Source: Oncomelania hupensis
Lineage: Eukaryota > Mollusca > Gastropoda > Littorinimorpha > Pomatiopsidae
Direction of reading: 5' to 3'
Assembly: GCA_036898135.1 (NCBI GenBank)
Contig: CM072526.1
Location: forward strand, 1,891,534-1,955,533
DNA: 64,000 nucleotides
Numbering within the stretch: position 1 is the first letter of the stretch; the number at the start of each line of letters is the position of its first letter. The translations under genes were made by a program, and so were the position numbers. The notes beneath the pieces are model-generated. The model was not told the origin of the DNA. It did no database searches and worked only from the letters and a program-made list of their open reading frames with translations. Below are positions 1 through 49,687 of the stretch, in pieces.

Positions 1-115
1 TTTCTTTTTTAAATGTATGTATTCCAATATCAATGGATAAAAAATACAATCCAATAATATATTATTTTTTGCAAAATAAACTAATAATAAATAATTCATG
101 ATTTAAACATTTCAG

Positions 116-36454
<36,339 letters not shown>

Positions 36455-36570
36455 GTCTGAAAAAAACCCCCGCTACGTTTGTCAACATTGAACACTGGAG
36501 TGGCTGGTTGAGTTGTGTTGTATGTAAGCTTATAGTTGTGCTGAGTGGTTATGTCTGCATGCAGTTCTGA

Positions 36571-37093
36571 GAGAACGGGAATCAAGTTAGCTCCATTTAT
36601 CCCACTTCTTGGCGCTTGCTACATTAGTCTCACACAGCGTAGCAGAGTAACTCTAACAAGTGGAGAGGTGGACGTAGGCCTTAGCGAGTCTCAGCTAAGC
36701 AGTTTGCTTGAGACTTGTCATTCGCAGTTGAAACTGATATTAATATTATTGTCGTCGTCATCATCATTGTCGGTTTTGCCATTGTCATCATCACCATTTT
36801 AAATGCACGTTTAGTACTACTTACAACATATTGCTACTTTTCAGTGTCAATATTATTTGCTGCTTTTATGGGGTTATTTATTATTTAGTTATGTACAGTA
36901 TTTTAACCTATTTATTATTTTTATGACAGTTTGTAAGGTACAAAAAAGACTAGTATATTTTCTGTTGCCAAACTGATATTTTGCGCTTGTAATTGTCCCT
37001 GCATTGAGCTCATGTGTTGGTGAATTGCGCCATATAAAACATTCTGAATTTTATTTTTATTATTATTCTTATTATTATTATCTTTTTTTAAAA

Positions 37094-37129
<36 letters not shown>

Positions 37130-38096
37130 TTGTGTTTTTTTAATTATTACTATTATTATTATTTTTATTTTTATTATTTTCATTATATTTTTTTAAACAA
37201 ATATTTTATTTAAAGAAAACATGTACATAATTAGAAACAAATCATGATTTACAGGATAGACAATCAAGCTTATATAAGCCCACCCGGTGAATCACACCAC
37301 CTCGACAGATGTCTTTTTAATTTTTTAATTTTTTATTTAATCAAAGTGTAATGTTTCATCAACAAGGAAAAAGACAAAAAGAAAACTCAGTCATACGCAG
37401 GAATACTCATTCATGGGACAGGGGAGGAGGGAGAAAGCAGAAAGAAATATTTAACTGCGTTGCATAATTCTCCTGATCTATGCTTTTAAAGCTTTTTTGG
37501 TATTTAAATATACTTAACAAAAAGAAGGGTAATATTACACATAGCAAAGGTGAAAAGTAGAACACATGTGTAGATAAAGGAGAGGTATTTTGGTGAAAAG
37601 ATCACACTGAAAAAGGGTCACTGTACATCATTCAGTTTGAAATAAATTTATGATAAGTTCCATTTGATTCTATCAAGAACCGTTGTTGGACAGTTGCAAT
37701 GAAGACATTAATAGGAAGTGATGAGTTTGTTTAGCTTGGCAGTATATACATGGAATTTAGCAACTAACATAAACAAGTCAATAACTTTATCTGTAGCAAT
37801 AGTTTCATCCAAACCAAAAAGGACTAACAATTTTGTCACACTGAAACTAACACAATGATCGAAGTTCGTCTTGACCCAACTTTTCAAATCCGACCAACAC
37901 ATTATCGCCCTTTCGCAGTCTTAAAACAAATGTTAAATAGTTTGTTGTGAATTATTATTATTATTATTATTATCAAATTGTTTTTATTAAAGTGGCTCAA
38001 ACGTGTGAAAGCAAACCGATCAAATTAACTTTGTGTATGTTTTCATGAAGCTTAATATGAATTTATTATTATTAATTAATTATTATTATTATAACT

Positions 38097-38167
<71 letters not shown>

Positions 38168-38257
38168 TCAACATCATCATCAGTGTTATTATTATTTCAT
38201 CACCATCATCAATCTTCATTATCATCATCATCTATTATTATGATTATTATTATTGTG

Positions 38258-38316
<59 letters not shown>

Positions 38317-38995
38317 CTCATCATCATTGTTATTATTATGATTTTTTAGTTTTACAACTCCGTATTGCAAAAAACGTGAGAAGTTTATATTTGTAACTGT
38401 CTCTTTAATTTTATTATTATTTTATATCTTTTAATTTTAAAAAAAATTACAGTTAGCTGTATTTTGATTTACATTGATGTTTTATCCCATGTTGCCAAAA
38501 TGTTGACTAAATATAATTATTATGGTTTCGTTTCTTTTATTTACTTGTTTATTTATATAATCAGTTATTTAATTCACTCATTCTTTTCAAAATACATTAT
38601 TACATAAAATCAATCCATGGCTACCATTAAGGCATTCACCAAAATACTCATTATTATTTTTGATGTTACTGTTATCATTTGTAAAATATCAAAATCGCGC
38701 TATTATACATAGCAGCTACAATCTTCGATAAAAACTTAACAGTATTTTACATGAGTGAACAAAAGTACATATTCGACGAGTGAACGAGTAAGTTCATGAA
38801 TTCTTGTGCACAGATTTTGTTTAAATTCCCAATTAAAATTTGAGAAACAAAACAGTGTTATGAGTTTGTGTTCCTGAGACGTATTTCTTCTTCTTCTTCA
38901 GAAGTGCTTGCAGCCACAAACGACATGTTTTAACGGTCACCTTAGCTGCAGTAATGTTGTCCCACAATATAAAGCTAGCTACATTAGTATGAAAC
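36571..38995. other. Non-coding, AT-rich, with ATT microsatellites
   Basis: Holds ATT-rich tracts at about 37055-37190 and 38050-38330 (with TCATCATC interruptions) and otherwise AT-rich sequence. It may include the 3' UTR of the cadherin gene. I see no exon with acceptable splice sites or coding character. Confidence 0.7.
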
Positions 38996-38996
38996 T

Positions 38997-39591
38997 CCCC
39001 GGCATGGGGGTGCCAGAGGTTTCAGTATAAATAGTATCCCCACTTTCTGGAAATGTAGTGCTTTAAATTCCCACTGTCGCTGTCTTTCTCCTTTGTTCTT
39101 TCTCATTCCTACTCCGTTCTATCAATCTACCATACTATCTTCTTTTTTGCTAGACCAGTCACCTACCTTTTTTCTTGAAATCTCCGAGACACAACTCCTC
39201 ATTTGTGTGTGAGGTCTGTTGGATCAACTTAGGAATATTGGACGCTTTCTGCCAAATGGTCATTGGGGCTTCCTATGATGTTATTATTTGGCAATGTAGG
39301 CATTTTATATGTATGTTTTGTTGATATTTTATAATGTTTGCATTTTATTTTTTGTTTTTGTAAACGGGGGTTTGATAAATTAGAGTATAGCCTCAGCGTC
39401 CCCTGCGTGGGATGCCTTTATTGTAAAGTGACGTGCCTTCAATGTTACCACTAGGGTTGTTTCGGCAGGTCTTTTACGCGGATCGGGGATGAGTCCTCTT
39501 TCAGTGAAGTTGTGGCCTTGATTTTGTGGTCCTGATTCGGCTCTTTGCAGTCCGCTGCACCCTGTAAGCAATGAATAACTAACTAACTAAC
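38997..39591 (+). mobile_element. TATA-bearing retroposon, copy D (variant subfamily)
   Basis: Begins CCCCGGCATGGGGGTGCC, TATAAATA follows, and it ends in a (TAAC)n tail at 39575-39591. Near the tail it carries a variant segment (CTTTCAGTGAAGTTGTGGCC) also found in copy G, defining a second subfamily. Confidence 0.8.
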
Positions 39592-39822
39592 CGCGGATTA
39601 TCTCTTGTCCAAATATTGCTCATTGATACTCAAATACAGATTTCACTTTTGGGGGTTGCCAGCAGGTCAAATTAAAAAAAATCCGAAATCTAGATCAAAA
39701 TTGAGAAGGAAAAAAAGAAAGAAAGAAATCTAATTCAAGTTAAGTAATGAGCATAATTATGGTTATATAGCATGCGTGGGAATGTGGATGCAACACAAAA
39801 GAGACAGAAAAAAGAATGGGAA

Positions 39823-39873
39823 ACATCTCTCTCTCTGACTCGCTCTGTCTCTCTCTGTCTGTCTTTCTCTCTG

Positions 39874-39957
<84 letters not shown>
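39823..39957. repeat. (CT)n microsatellite, ~135 bp
   Basis: CT repeats with CTGT interruptions at the left end, pure for the last ~75 bp. Confidence 0.95.
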
Positions 39958-39959
<2 letters not shown>

Positions 39960-40295
39960 AGGCCAATGGTGTCTGGCGGAAAGGTATTAACAGATCAAAA
40001 TCGCTTTGAACCAAAGGTTTTTTTGAATACATCATGCAAAATAGGTGCTGCTAAAACGAACTGGACACTCAAATCTGTATTTGTACAAAGTTTGACGTCA
40101 ACTGATGCAGTATTTAAAAAAGATACAGCATACACTCTACACACCCACAGTCCAAAAGTAACCCTATTGTAAATATAGATATATATTTTATTGTGTGTGT
40201 CTTATGTTTGAAAAATTCGTAAGCGTTATGTCCTAGAGTTCCAAAGGTTTGCAATGAGTGGCTTGTCTCCCTTAGAAAACAGGTATAGACACACC

Positions 40296-40296
<1 letters not shown>

Positions 40297-40336
<40 letters not shown>

Positions 40337-40795
40337 ACACACATACGTGTATAAGCCGATCAATCGGGAATGTTACCAAAACAGGGTACAATTGGGGAAT
40401 AGTCCTTTCTCAGTGATATTTACAAACCAAATTAATGTTGCATTTGATAAAATTAAGTAGATTTATGAATGATGTACAGGACTGAGGGGTAATCTGTCCT
40501 TTATACTTGATTTTGTCGTAGCACATCTTATTATACAGGTGTGTATAATTTACAAACTTGTCTACCCAATTTTTAGACAAATTGGGAAGATGTGATTTCT
40601 CAATGATTGTGCTATACTGTTTTCAAGTCGAAAATATGTTTTTTAAAATGGGGAAGATTTTTGCTTCCCATTTTTTTCAACTACCCCATTTGTTACCACG
40701 TATACATGGAAAAAAAATCCTCATTTGTGCGGTTATATAAACACACACACACGCAAACACACACACGCACACACCCACACACACACAAACCGAGC
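40297..40795. repeat. Two (AC)n microsatellites
   Basis: AC runs at about 40297-40345 and 40741-40792; the sequence between is unassigned and AT-rich. Confidence 0.9.
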
Positions 40796-40899
40796 GGAGG
40801 AAACAAATTCTGTGCCTGTAGTCTTAAATAATGCTCAAAGACGGCATCAGGGGTCCCTCAGCTGGTGAAACCTCGTGAAATTATCATCATCCCCAACTA

Positions 40900-42520
40900 A
40901 TTGTTAGCAATGTGAGTCTATGACATTGTATTCACCCCCCCTAAAAAAGTATAGACTTTTGCAAATCTATACAAGATGAGTCTGCGCGTCACAGAATGTG
41001 AGATTTGTTGGGGTGGTTTGCCAGCGGAGCACGTCTTAGGAAGATCGGTAGCGTCCGTTATAAGTAACCCAACTACTAAAGGGAGAGACCAAGTGGGAGC
41101 AAGGCTATAATTCCTCATTGGTTTGTTATCTCCCTTTAACTGTAAAACCGAGGATTTCTTGCTGTGAGAGTAATTTTCATGGATACACGTAACGCAGGTG
41201 GGGTTTTGTGTGTGTGTGTGTGTGTGTGTTTTTTTATAAATTCCAAAATTACAGCCAATTCTAATATGACAAATGTATGTGTTCTGATCTACAAGAATTA
41301 TTCATATACATTTTGAATCATAGTCTGAATAATAATTTTTTTATCAATATTGCAAAACTGACATGTTTGTGGTGAATGTACAATATATTCGGAATATGAA
41401 AAACCTTTGGATTTTTGTCTACAGTGTGGATACTTCAGTGCTATTTTCGCTATTGTGACGTGGGACTTTAATTTATCTAAACGAAAATGAGAACAGGTGT
41501 ATTTTCTATTGTTAATTCCTTGAAAAAAAATGCTATTACCGTTACAAAAACGTATAGTTTTTTTAAATATTATCTTTTAACTATTAGGTGGTTGAATTTT
41601 TTTAAATACGCTTAAATAGTGCGATTCTAGGGAATAAACATGACAAAAAAGTTTTGCCTCCAATGAGTTTTAAAAAATGTCTGCTGTCTGCTGTCTGTGT
41701 GTGCAAAACTTGCAAGTGTATTAATATTTCAGAACCTATTTCAACTATCACAAACAAACTTGGTAAGATGATGTATATCCATGAGATCCCACAAATGATT
41801 AGTGAATTAATGACTTCACTTTAAGGTCAAGGTCACTGGATCAACCAATGTTAGTCAAAAAATGATACATTTTCACAAAATTTCATTTGTTTCTAAGTGT
41901 TTAATATTGAACTTATGATTCTTTGATGCATAATAATTATCAATGAGACACACATCCTATGCACTTTTGGTCAACCTCACTCCAAGATCAAGGTCACTGG
42001 AACTGTCCAAATTCAGTTAGTATAGGTACTTTGAAGTGACCTTGACCCTAAATTATGAGATATTAAGTTCGAACTTGTATTTAGATATAATAGATTGATC
42101 TTTCATATATATTCCTTTTTTGCATTGATCTTGAATGTCAAGGTCATTTCAGGCCTTGCAAAAACATACAAAATATAGGTCATCGTACAGCTAAGGTGGA
42201 ATGGATCTATTTAACCCATAGTATACAACAACATTGGGTTATTTGATCATACATGAGCATTAGAGGTTACGTGAAGGTCAAGGTCATCAACAATGTCAAG
42301 TTCACTGAATGTAAAGGTCATCCCCAGATAACTGGTTTTTTGGCGTAAGACAACTTTTACTGTAGTTTATTTGATATTACATGAGTGTATTTGAAGTCAA
42401 GGTCAAAACCATAGAAAGATTAAAGTCGCATTGTAATGCCCCGTTTCATTTTTTGGCAGCCATTTTCATGTTAAACATTGCAAGTTTCATAAGAAGTATA
42501 TATGGGCTTTGCCCTTCTAG
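40900..42520 (+). mobile_element. AGGTCA-rich repeat, copy 2 (interrupted)
   Basis: The head (AGCAATGTGAGTCTATGACA, then GCAAATCTATACAAGATGAG) is at 40905-40985. The rest resumes at about 41680 (CTGCTGTCTGTGTGTGCAAA) and ends GGGCTTTGCCCTTCTAG at 42520. Motifs AAGGTCAAGGTCA and GATCAAGGTCACTGG recur. About 690 bp between the parts is unrelated to copy 1 and is probably an insertion; part of it (about 41070-41145) has CTAAAGGGAGA/TCTCCCTTTAA inverted words. Confidence 0.7.
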
Positions 42521-42719
42521 TTTTAAAATATATGTCTGCCCATGGGAGAGTTTTCACCTCAATAATTTGGATTAATAAACTCGCTTATGATCATATTATC
42601 TAGTGTAAACATTTAAATGGAATAAAGCAGAGGAATGCAAACATTCAAAATTGACAATAATGACAAACAGATGTGACACATTATATTGTTTCTCATGAGT
42701 GTAAAAGTTTGAAAAAAAA

Positions 42720-43814
42720 CTAGAAGGGCAAAGCCCATATGAATCACGTGCTCCTTATGGAACTTGCAATATTTAACATAAAAATGAGTGCCCAGAAAAA
42801 ACAAAATGAAATGGTGGCATTAAAATGCAAAACAATACCGACTTTGATCTTTCTATGCTCTTGACCTTAAGATGACATTGACATCCAGCTCCAAATACAC
42901 TCATGTACTATCAAATAAAGCAAAGCAAAAGTTGTATTATGCCCACAAAAAACAAAACAAAAAAACACGTTGACCTTGAGGTGACCTTGACCCTCACGTG
43001 ATCTCTCCTGATCACATAACCCAATGTTGTTGCATACTATGGGTTAAATAAACAGCCATACCACTGTCCGATGACATATTTTTTTTATGTTTTTGCAAGG
43101 CCTAAAATGATTTTGACTTTAAAGATCAATGTAAAAATGAACATAATTATGTGAAAGATCAATCTGTCACATCTAAATACAACAAGTTTGGACTTAATGT
43201 TAATATCTTTCTTAGTTTAGGGTCAATGTCACTTCAAAGTACCTAAACAAACCGATTTGGGACAACTCCAGTGACCTTGACCTTGGAGTGAGGTTTACCA
43301 AATTTGCACAGTATGCGTGTTTGATAGATATACGAATACGAATACGATCACTTTATTATCTCAATCAAAGAGAAATTCACATATCAGATATCTATCATGC
43401 CTCAAAGAATCAAAAGTTTAATATTAATGACCTAGGAAAAAATTTAAATTTTGTGAAAATTTGTCTTTTTTTTTACCAACATTTGATGACCATGTGACCT
43501 TGACCTTGAAGTGACGTCATTCATTCACTGATTTTTTTTCTTTCGGTCTCATGGGTATACACCCTCTTACCAAGTTTGGTCGTGATAGTTGAAATATGCT
43601 CTGAATAGGCCCTACTATAGCCACTTCAAAATGTTTGCCCAGAGAGACGGCCGATGTCAGACAGACGGGACGGACATTTTTTTTCCATATCATATTTGGA
43701 CTATTTCAGACTCATCTCGCACAGACGTGCAAACCCCGTGATTTTTATTTATTATTTTTGGGGGGAGGAGTTGGGGGGGGGGGGGTAACTAAATTGCTAT
43801 GCATGCGAGTCAAA
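42720..43814 (-). mobile_element. AGGTCA-rich repeat, copy 3
   Basis: On the plus strand it opens CTAGAAGGGCAAAGCCCATA, the reverse complement of copy 2's end. It runs through TGACCTTGACCTTGAAGTGA to GCTATGCATGCGAGTCAAA. It contains a poly-G tract near 43770. It faces copy 2 with a 199-bp spacer. Confidence 0.78.
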
Positions 43815-44315
43815 AATTAATTGCCTCAGACTGACTTAAAATGCACAACAACATGCTGGTGTGCTCCTGCAGAAAAATCTTCATCTTTGCACTAGTTGCT
43901 CTTTCCTAAACCTTATTCAAGGCTGGGTACTATCGGGTGACATTTATACACCACTTGTTGCCATTTCACACTTTAGTTTAATATTTGGCCTCTTGATTAT
44001 GAGAACGTACATTTATTTGAATCCTGGTAGTCGCCCCCTTTTTATGTTTTAGTGCTGGGTAAGAACCGCTTGTGTTTACCTCCCTTGAATTAATCTTGAT
44101 TTACCCGGCATCCTGGCTTCTGGATCCACAAGCAAGCGGCAGAGCTTCCAAATCTCCACATGACAATTCGTCACTACTAATCTTCTTCCAGGTCCAGCTT
44201 GGTTACTCTTCATCCTGTGCCTTGTAGCAACACTAGAGACAGCCTTGTGGTGGCACATGAGTCAAGTTATCTGAGTCTCACCAGCCCTGCGACCATTGAA
44301 GACGCTCCCAGAGTA

Positions 44316-45288
44316 CATTATATTACATTACATGATTATTGCTTTAAGTCCAGCGGACTCTTCTGAGCCAAATCAGGACCGGACAACCCCTGATCCGCAT
44401 AAAAGATCTGCTAAAACAACCCTAGTGGTAAAACTGAAGGCTCTCCACCAGCCAGTCCCTTTACAATAAAGACATCCCACGCAGGGGACGCTGAGACTAT
44501 ACTCTAATTTATCGAACCCCCGTTTACAAAAACAAAATAGAATGAAAACATCATTGTAAATTATCAACAAAACACATACATATAAAATGCTTACATTGCT
44601 AAATAATAACATCATAGGAAGCCCTAGTGACCACCTGGCAGAAAGCGTCCAATATTCCCAAGCTGATCCAACAGACCTCATACACAAACAAGGAGTCTTG
44701 TTCCAGAAGAGTTTTCAAGAAAAAAGGTAGGAGACTGGTCTAGCGAAGAAGACGATAGTATATCAGATTGATAGAACAGAGCAGGAATGAGAAAGAGCAA
44801 ATGAGAAAGACAGCGACAGTGGGAATTTAAAGCACTAAATTTCCAGAAAGTGGGGATACTATTTATACTGAAACCCCGGCACCCCAACGGGGGTTTCTAA
44901 TTTATCGAACCCCCGTTTACAAAAACAAAATAGAATACAAACATCATTGTAAATTATCAACAAAACACATACATATAAAATGCCTACATTGCTAAATAAT
45001 AACAACATAGGAAGCCCTAGTGACCACCTGGCAGAAAGCGTCTAATATTCCCAAGCTGATCCAACAGACCTCACACACAAATAAGGAGTCTTGTCCCGGA
45101 AGAGTTTTAAAGAAAAAAGGTAGGTGACTGGTCTAGCGAAGAAGAAGATAGTATAGTAGATTGATAGAACAGAGTAGGAATGAGAAAGAGCAAATGAGAA
45201 AGACAGCGACAGTGGGAATTTAAAGCACTAAATTTCCAGAAATTGGGGATACTATTTATACTGAAACCCCCGGCACCCTAACGGGGGA
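44316..45288 (-). mobile_element. TATA-bearing retroposon, partial dimer (copies E and F)
   Basis: A full copy (44316-44893) is followed without gap by the 5' ~394 bp of a second copy (44895-45288), both on the minus strand. A single 11-bp direct repeat CTCCCAGAGTA (44305-44315 and 45289-45299) flanks the pair, so the dimer inserted as one unit. The full copy keeps the ~104-codon frame (44373-44687). Confidence 0.82.
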
Positions 45289-46039
45289 CTCCCAGAGTAG
45301 AAACAGCGGTCTGGTATTCTGACCAAGAAATACAATCTGGCTAACAAATACACTGGAGACCTATTTTTAAAATTGAATTGTATACTAGTAAGAGAGTGAC
45401 ACTGTGAAAATTATGGTTTGAATGGTGATGTGCTGCTGCCGAAAATCTTCATCTTTCCAATGGAGCTGCTCTGTCCTAAACTTTATTAAAGGTTGGGATT
45501 TGTCGGGTGACATTTTAAACCACTTGCTCTCCTTTCACACTTTTTTCTGTAAAAAAAAAAAAAAAAAAAAGGATTGTTCATATAAAGTTTATTGCACACA
45601 TTTGACAACAAGAACACAAATGTAAAAATTAAATGTGTAAACTTAAAGCTGAACTTTAACCAAAAACGCAACAAAATGTGGTCAAGATGCACAACAATGT
45701 TTGTGAGCAAGTTTACAAATAAGGAATGTCATTTATAGATTCAATTTTAAACTGTTACAGATTCAACTTTAAATTTGTAACATAAAAAAAACTTACACAA
45801 CTGAAACCAAAACCTTTAATAGATCTTTGCAACACCCAAGAAAAGAATGTTGCACACAAATAATCGTTGCATGACACAGTCAATGATAGCACACAAACCA
45901 ACACACACACACACACACATATAAACACACCCAGGCACACACATGCGCACAACACATTAAGAGCAGATCACAGGAGTTTACAAAACGGTACACATCAACA
46001 GAACCCAGTTTATGTAGATTGTAACATCTGGACGACTGA

Positions 46040-46215
46040 GCCAAATCCTGGGTGACTGGGGATTGGGGAGAAGGAACCTAGTGCCTGCTGGGTGTATTTG
46101 TGTATCTGGCACTCACCCACCTATAACATGAGAGTCAGGATCTTTAAAGTCCATGCGATGGAAGCGCGCATGCAGGGTCTAGGCCTTGGTTAATACTCTT
46201 ATTGGAAGGGTTTGA
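46040..46215 (+). repeat. S2 dispersed repeat fragment
   Basis: Contains GGAGAAGGAACCTAGTGCCT, AGTCAGGATCTTTAAAGTCC and AGGCCTTGGTTAATACTC in the family order. The head half is missing. Confidence 0.65.
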
Positions 46216-47076
46216 AAGAACCCATGGTGGGCATTGGCAACTGCAGAGGGGGTGTTGGCAATGTGCGGATGGACTGTCATTTTCCTTGATTTATAGGATG
46301 GAATATGTCATAAACTATCAAGTAAAACAGTTTGGGATAACGTCCAAGAGCAGGCGAACAGCTGCATACAAAAACTGAAGTCTAAAATATACTGCAACGT
46401 ACCTGAAACACTGCACAGAAAAAGACAGGTTTGGTCACATAAACGCTGGTAGAAAACGTTGCAATGTACCTCAAAAACGACACAGAGAAAGGCAGGTCAG
46501 TCGCATAGACGCTGGTTTAAAAAAGTGTTGGCTCTAACCTATCGTGACTTCTAGAAAGCGTAGGTGTCCGCAATTGGGAGCTGAAAGCAAATGGGTTGCC
46601 TACCCTGTTTTGAAATGAAAATGCCTCTCAGATTTGAATGAGAGAATACTGGGGGGAGGGGTTGGTAGGGAAGAGGAGATTGGATTGGAGGAAGGGGTGG
46701 GGGGGGGGGAGGGTGGAAATGAAAATGAAAGGAGAATCTTGCACACTGATGATGGGAACAAGCATTCCACATAACATGGAAATGACCGACTAATGTAACA
46801 AAAAAAGGAGAGGTCCGTGGAACCATAGGTTAACACAAAAATGACACTTCAAAGATTAACATTATTGCACAAATTATCACAAACTCTGCAATTAAAATCA
46901 ATATATTACAATCAAAGCTAAATGCCATCAGCAAAAAACTGAAAAAGAAACAAATAAAATGCATTGCAGTTCTGACAAACACTACATATAAAACGACAAT
47001 TATATAAACAAAAAATGACATACAAAAACCGTGGAATATTGGAATGAAGTTATAACATTGAATTTTTTTTTTTTTT

Positions 47077-47862
47077 AATGGAAGGGTAAAGCCCATAAGA
47101 CTCATATGCTCCAACTTGACATATTTAACATAAAAAAGACTGGCCAGAAAAAGAAAAAAAAAAGAAACAACAGCATTAAAATGCAAATACCGACTTTTAT
47201 CTTTTTATCCTCTTGACCTTGAGATGACCTTGAGATCCGGCTCCAAACATACTCATTTAATATAAAAGAAACTACAGCAAAATGGAACATACAGGAAAGA
47301 TCAATATTACATCTCAAAATAAAACAAGTTTGAACTTTATATTTTTCTTAGGGTAAAGGTTGCTTCAAAGTACCTAAACTAACTGACTTTGGACCACTCC
47401 AGTGCCCTAAACCTTGGTGTGAGGTTGACCAAATCTGAATAGAATGTGTCTCATTGATATTTATCATGCATCAAAAAATCATAAGTTCTTTTAAAAAAGT
47501 GAAATTTTGTGAAAAAAATTGTCATTTTTTGACTAACATTTGTTGACCCTGTGACCTTGACCTTGAAGTGAAGTCATTCATTCATTCACTGATCATTTAT
47601 CATGGATATACACTATCTTACCAGGTTCGGTTGTGATAGCTAAAATAGGTTCTGAGATATTAATCCACTTTGCACATCCAGACAGCAAACGGCAGACAGA
47701 CTGAAGGAGGTACACTTTTTTTTTTTAAAATGTCATTTGCGGACTATAGAGGATTCATCTTACACAGATTTGCACACAATTTGATTTTTTTTTGGGGGGT
47801 GAGGGGGATGAGAGGAGGGGTGGGTGAGTACATACCCTCATATTGCTATGCATGTGAGTAAA
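47077..47862 (-). mobile_element. AGGTCA-rich repeat, copy 4
   Basis: Opens GAAGGGTAAAGCCCATAAG and runs through CTTGACCTTGAGATGACCTT and GTGACCTTGACCTTGAAGTG to ATTGCTATGCATGTGAGTAA. It is somewhat deleted internally relative to copies 2 and 3. Confidence 0.75.
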
Positions 47863-49686
47863 ACAACAACAACAAAAAAATATTGCACTTAGCAGATTGA
47901 CTGGAATGATTGTACCCAATGATAAAGCATTGCCTGGTATAAACATTCAACAACATCAAGTATGTACTGACATTCATTGATACGCCAAATTACCGACCGA
48001 CATTTGTCAGTGCACCAAAATTATGAAACTGACACATTAAACAGCCCCTGACCATACAACATAACATCTGAACTCAAAACACTGCAATCTTGATCATAGG
48101 AATGTACCTTCTTAATATAAAGACACACACTGGAATCAATATATATATATAAATATATTAAAATTTGCCCTGAAAAAAAAACAAACTTAATGTATTTGCG
48201 GAATGCCAAGAATGTTGCGAGAACCTGCATGGATTACATTAGCAACCCTTGTGTCAAGCAAGCTCTCTACAGTATAATGCTAAAGTGAGGTCCTGTTTGG
48301 GTTACAGCATCTGGAAAGTCGAGCGTGGGGTTGCTTATAAGTTATAGTCATGAGGTCGACCTTATAACCTGGAAAAATATAACTATTTTCACAAGTAAAA
48401 CTAGGGCATTTAGTCATAACATAAATTACACATGTCTTTCTTATTTTTTATTTCTATACTGGACATGCTTTGACACAGTCGGCCAATTGCCTTGTAAAAA
48501 AAACAATTTGTCAGACTATTTACTTTGGCTGTCTCACACTAGCCTGTCAGACAAGTGGAAAAACAAATCTTGTTTAGATCCCCTGTATATATATATATAT
48601 ACACACACACTGACATTGGAATGCCCTGAAGAAGGTTATTTAAAAAAATTAAAATTTGGCAAGTCAAATTGAGTGGATAACATTTTGTCGTTTCAAAGTA
48701 TTTTATGTTATGTGTTATTTTTCTTTAACTTAGAAGACAAACATATGATTTTGTGGTGGTGTGGCCAAGCAGCTGGGGTAATGATATACGATATATATAG
48801 AGAGAGAGAGAAAGAGAGAGACTGACTACTATAAATAAAGCACTGGAACAATGAAAAATATGATCATTCATCTACTTTTCCCTTTTCCATTGGAATAATT
48901 CATTACCGATGTTTAAAATCCCGATAATATATTGAAAATGGAGTACTAAATATATGATATTATTCAAACTATCATCCTGCTAGTGCTACTGTTGGCATTT
49001 CATCGTTCCATCGCACAGACGTTAAAGATCCTGATGCTCATGTCCTGAGCGTGTGAGTATCAGCAACACAAATACACCCAGGCGGTCCCCAAGAATTGTG
49101 CTCAGTTGTCTGGGCGTTAAACTGTGCACACAAAGATTGCATGGGTGGCTATAGTTAGACTCTGCATTGGCCAGCACCTTGAGCTGAGAAAGCGCTATCT
49201 AGGAACAATGAAATAAATGTCAAAACGTCCTTTTTTATACACTATTCAAAGACAGTATTACACACTTGTATTTTAAATAACACCCACAGCATAACTTGTT
49301 TTTTAAAACACACAACAACAACAATACGTAGTAACAGGTCGATTATTGCCCTCATTTGCCGAGCTGCACTTCAATATGTTTTTGTGGGTTTGTTTCAAAC
49401 AACATGAATTAAAAACACTTACGACAATGTTAACAGTCTTACAGCAAAAAAACTGAAAAAACTGACATTAGGTGAGTCATGAATTGAATATCACAATGAA
49501 AATGAACAACAGAGTGACCAACGCCAAGTCTATGTTTTCCAGCCAGTGGCCTTGGCAGTGGATACGACAGCCCACAGTTATATGTCAAACAATATGGTTA
49601 CTTTTTGTTCCGTCTTATATTTTATTTAGCCCTCTCACCTAGACTCCTTTTTTTTTTTTTCGTCTATTCACTGCGGCTTGCTGCCA
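47863..49686. other. Non-coding; S2 copy at 48985-49215 (minus)
   Basis: The only recognised elements are a TA/CA microsatellite near 48583-48612, a GA run at 48800-48820 and a minus-strand S2 copy (CGTTAAAGATCCTGATGCTC, AATTGTGCTCAGTTGTCTGG, GGCCAGCACCTTGAGC). I found no exon. Confidence 0.6.
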
Positions 49687-49687
49687 G

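Noticed and set aside
39763..40172. Arg-Glu and Leu-Ser repeat proteins around 39.8-40.0 kb
   Set aside because: Artefacts of the (CT)n microsatellite.
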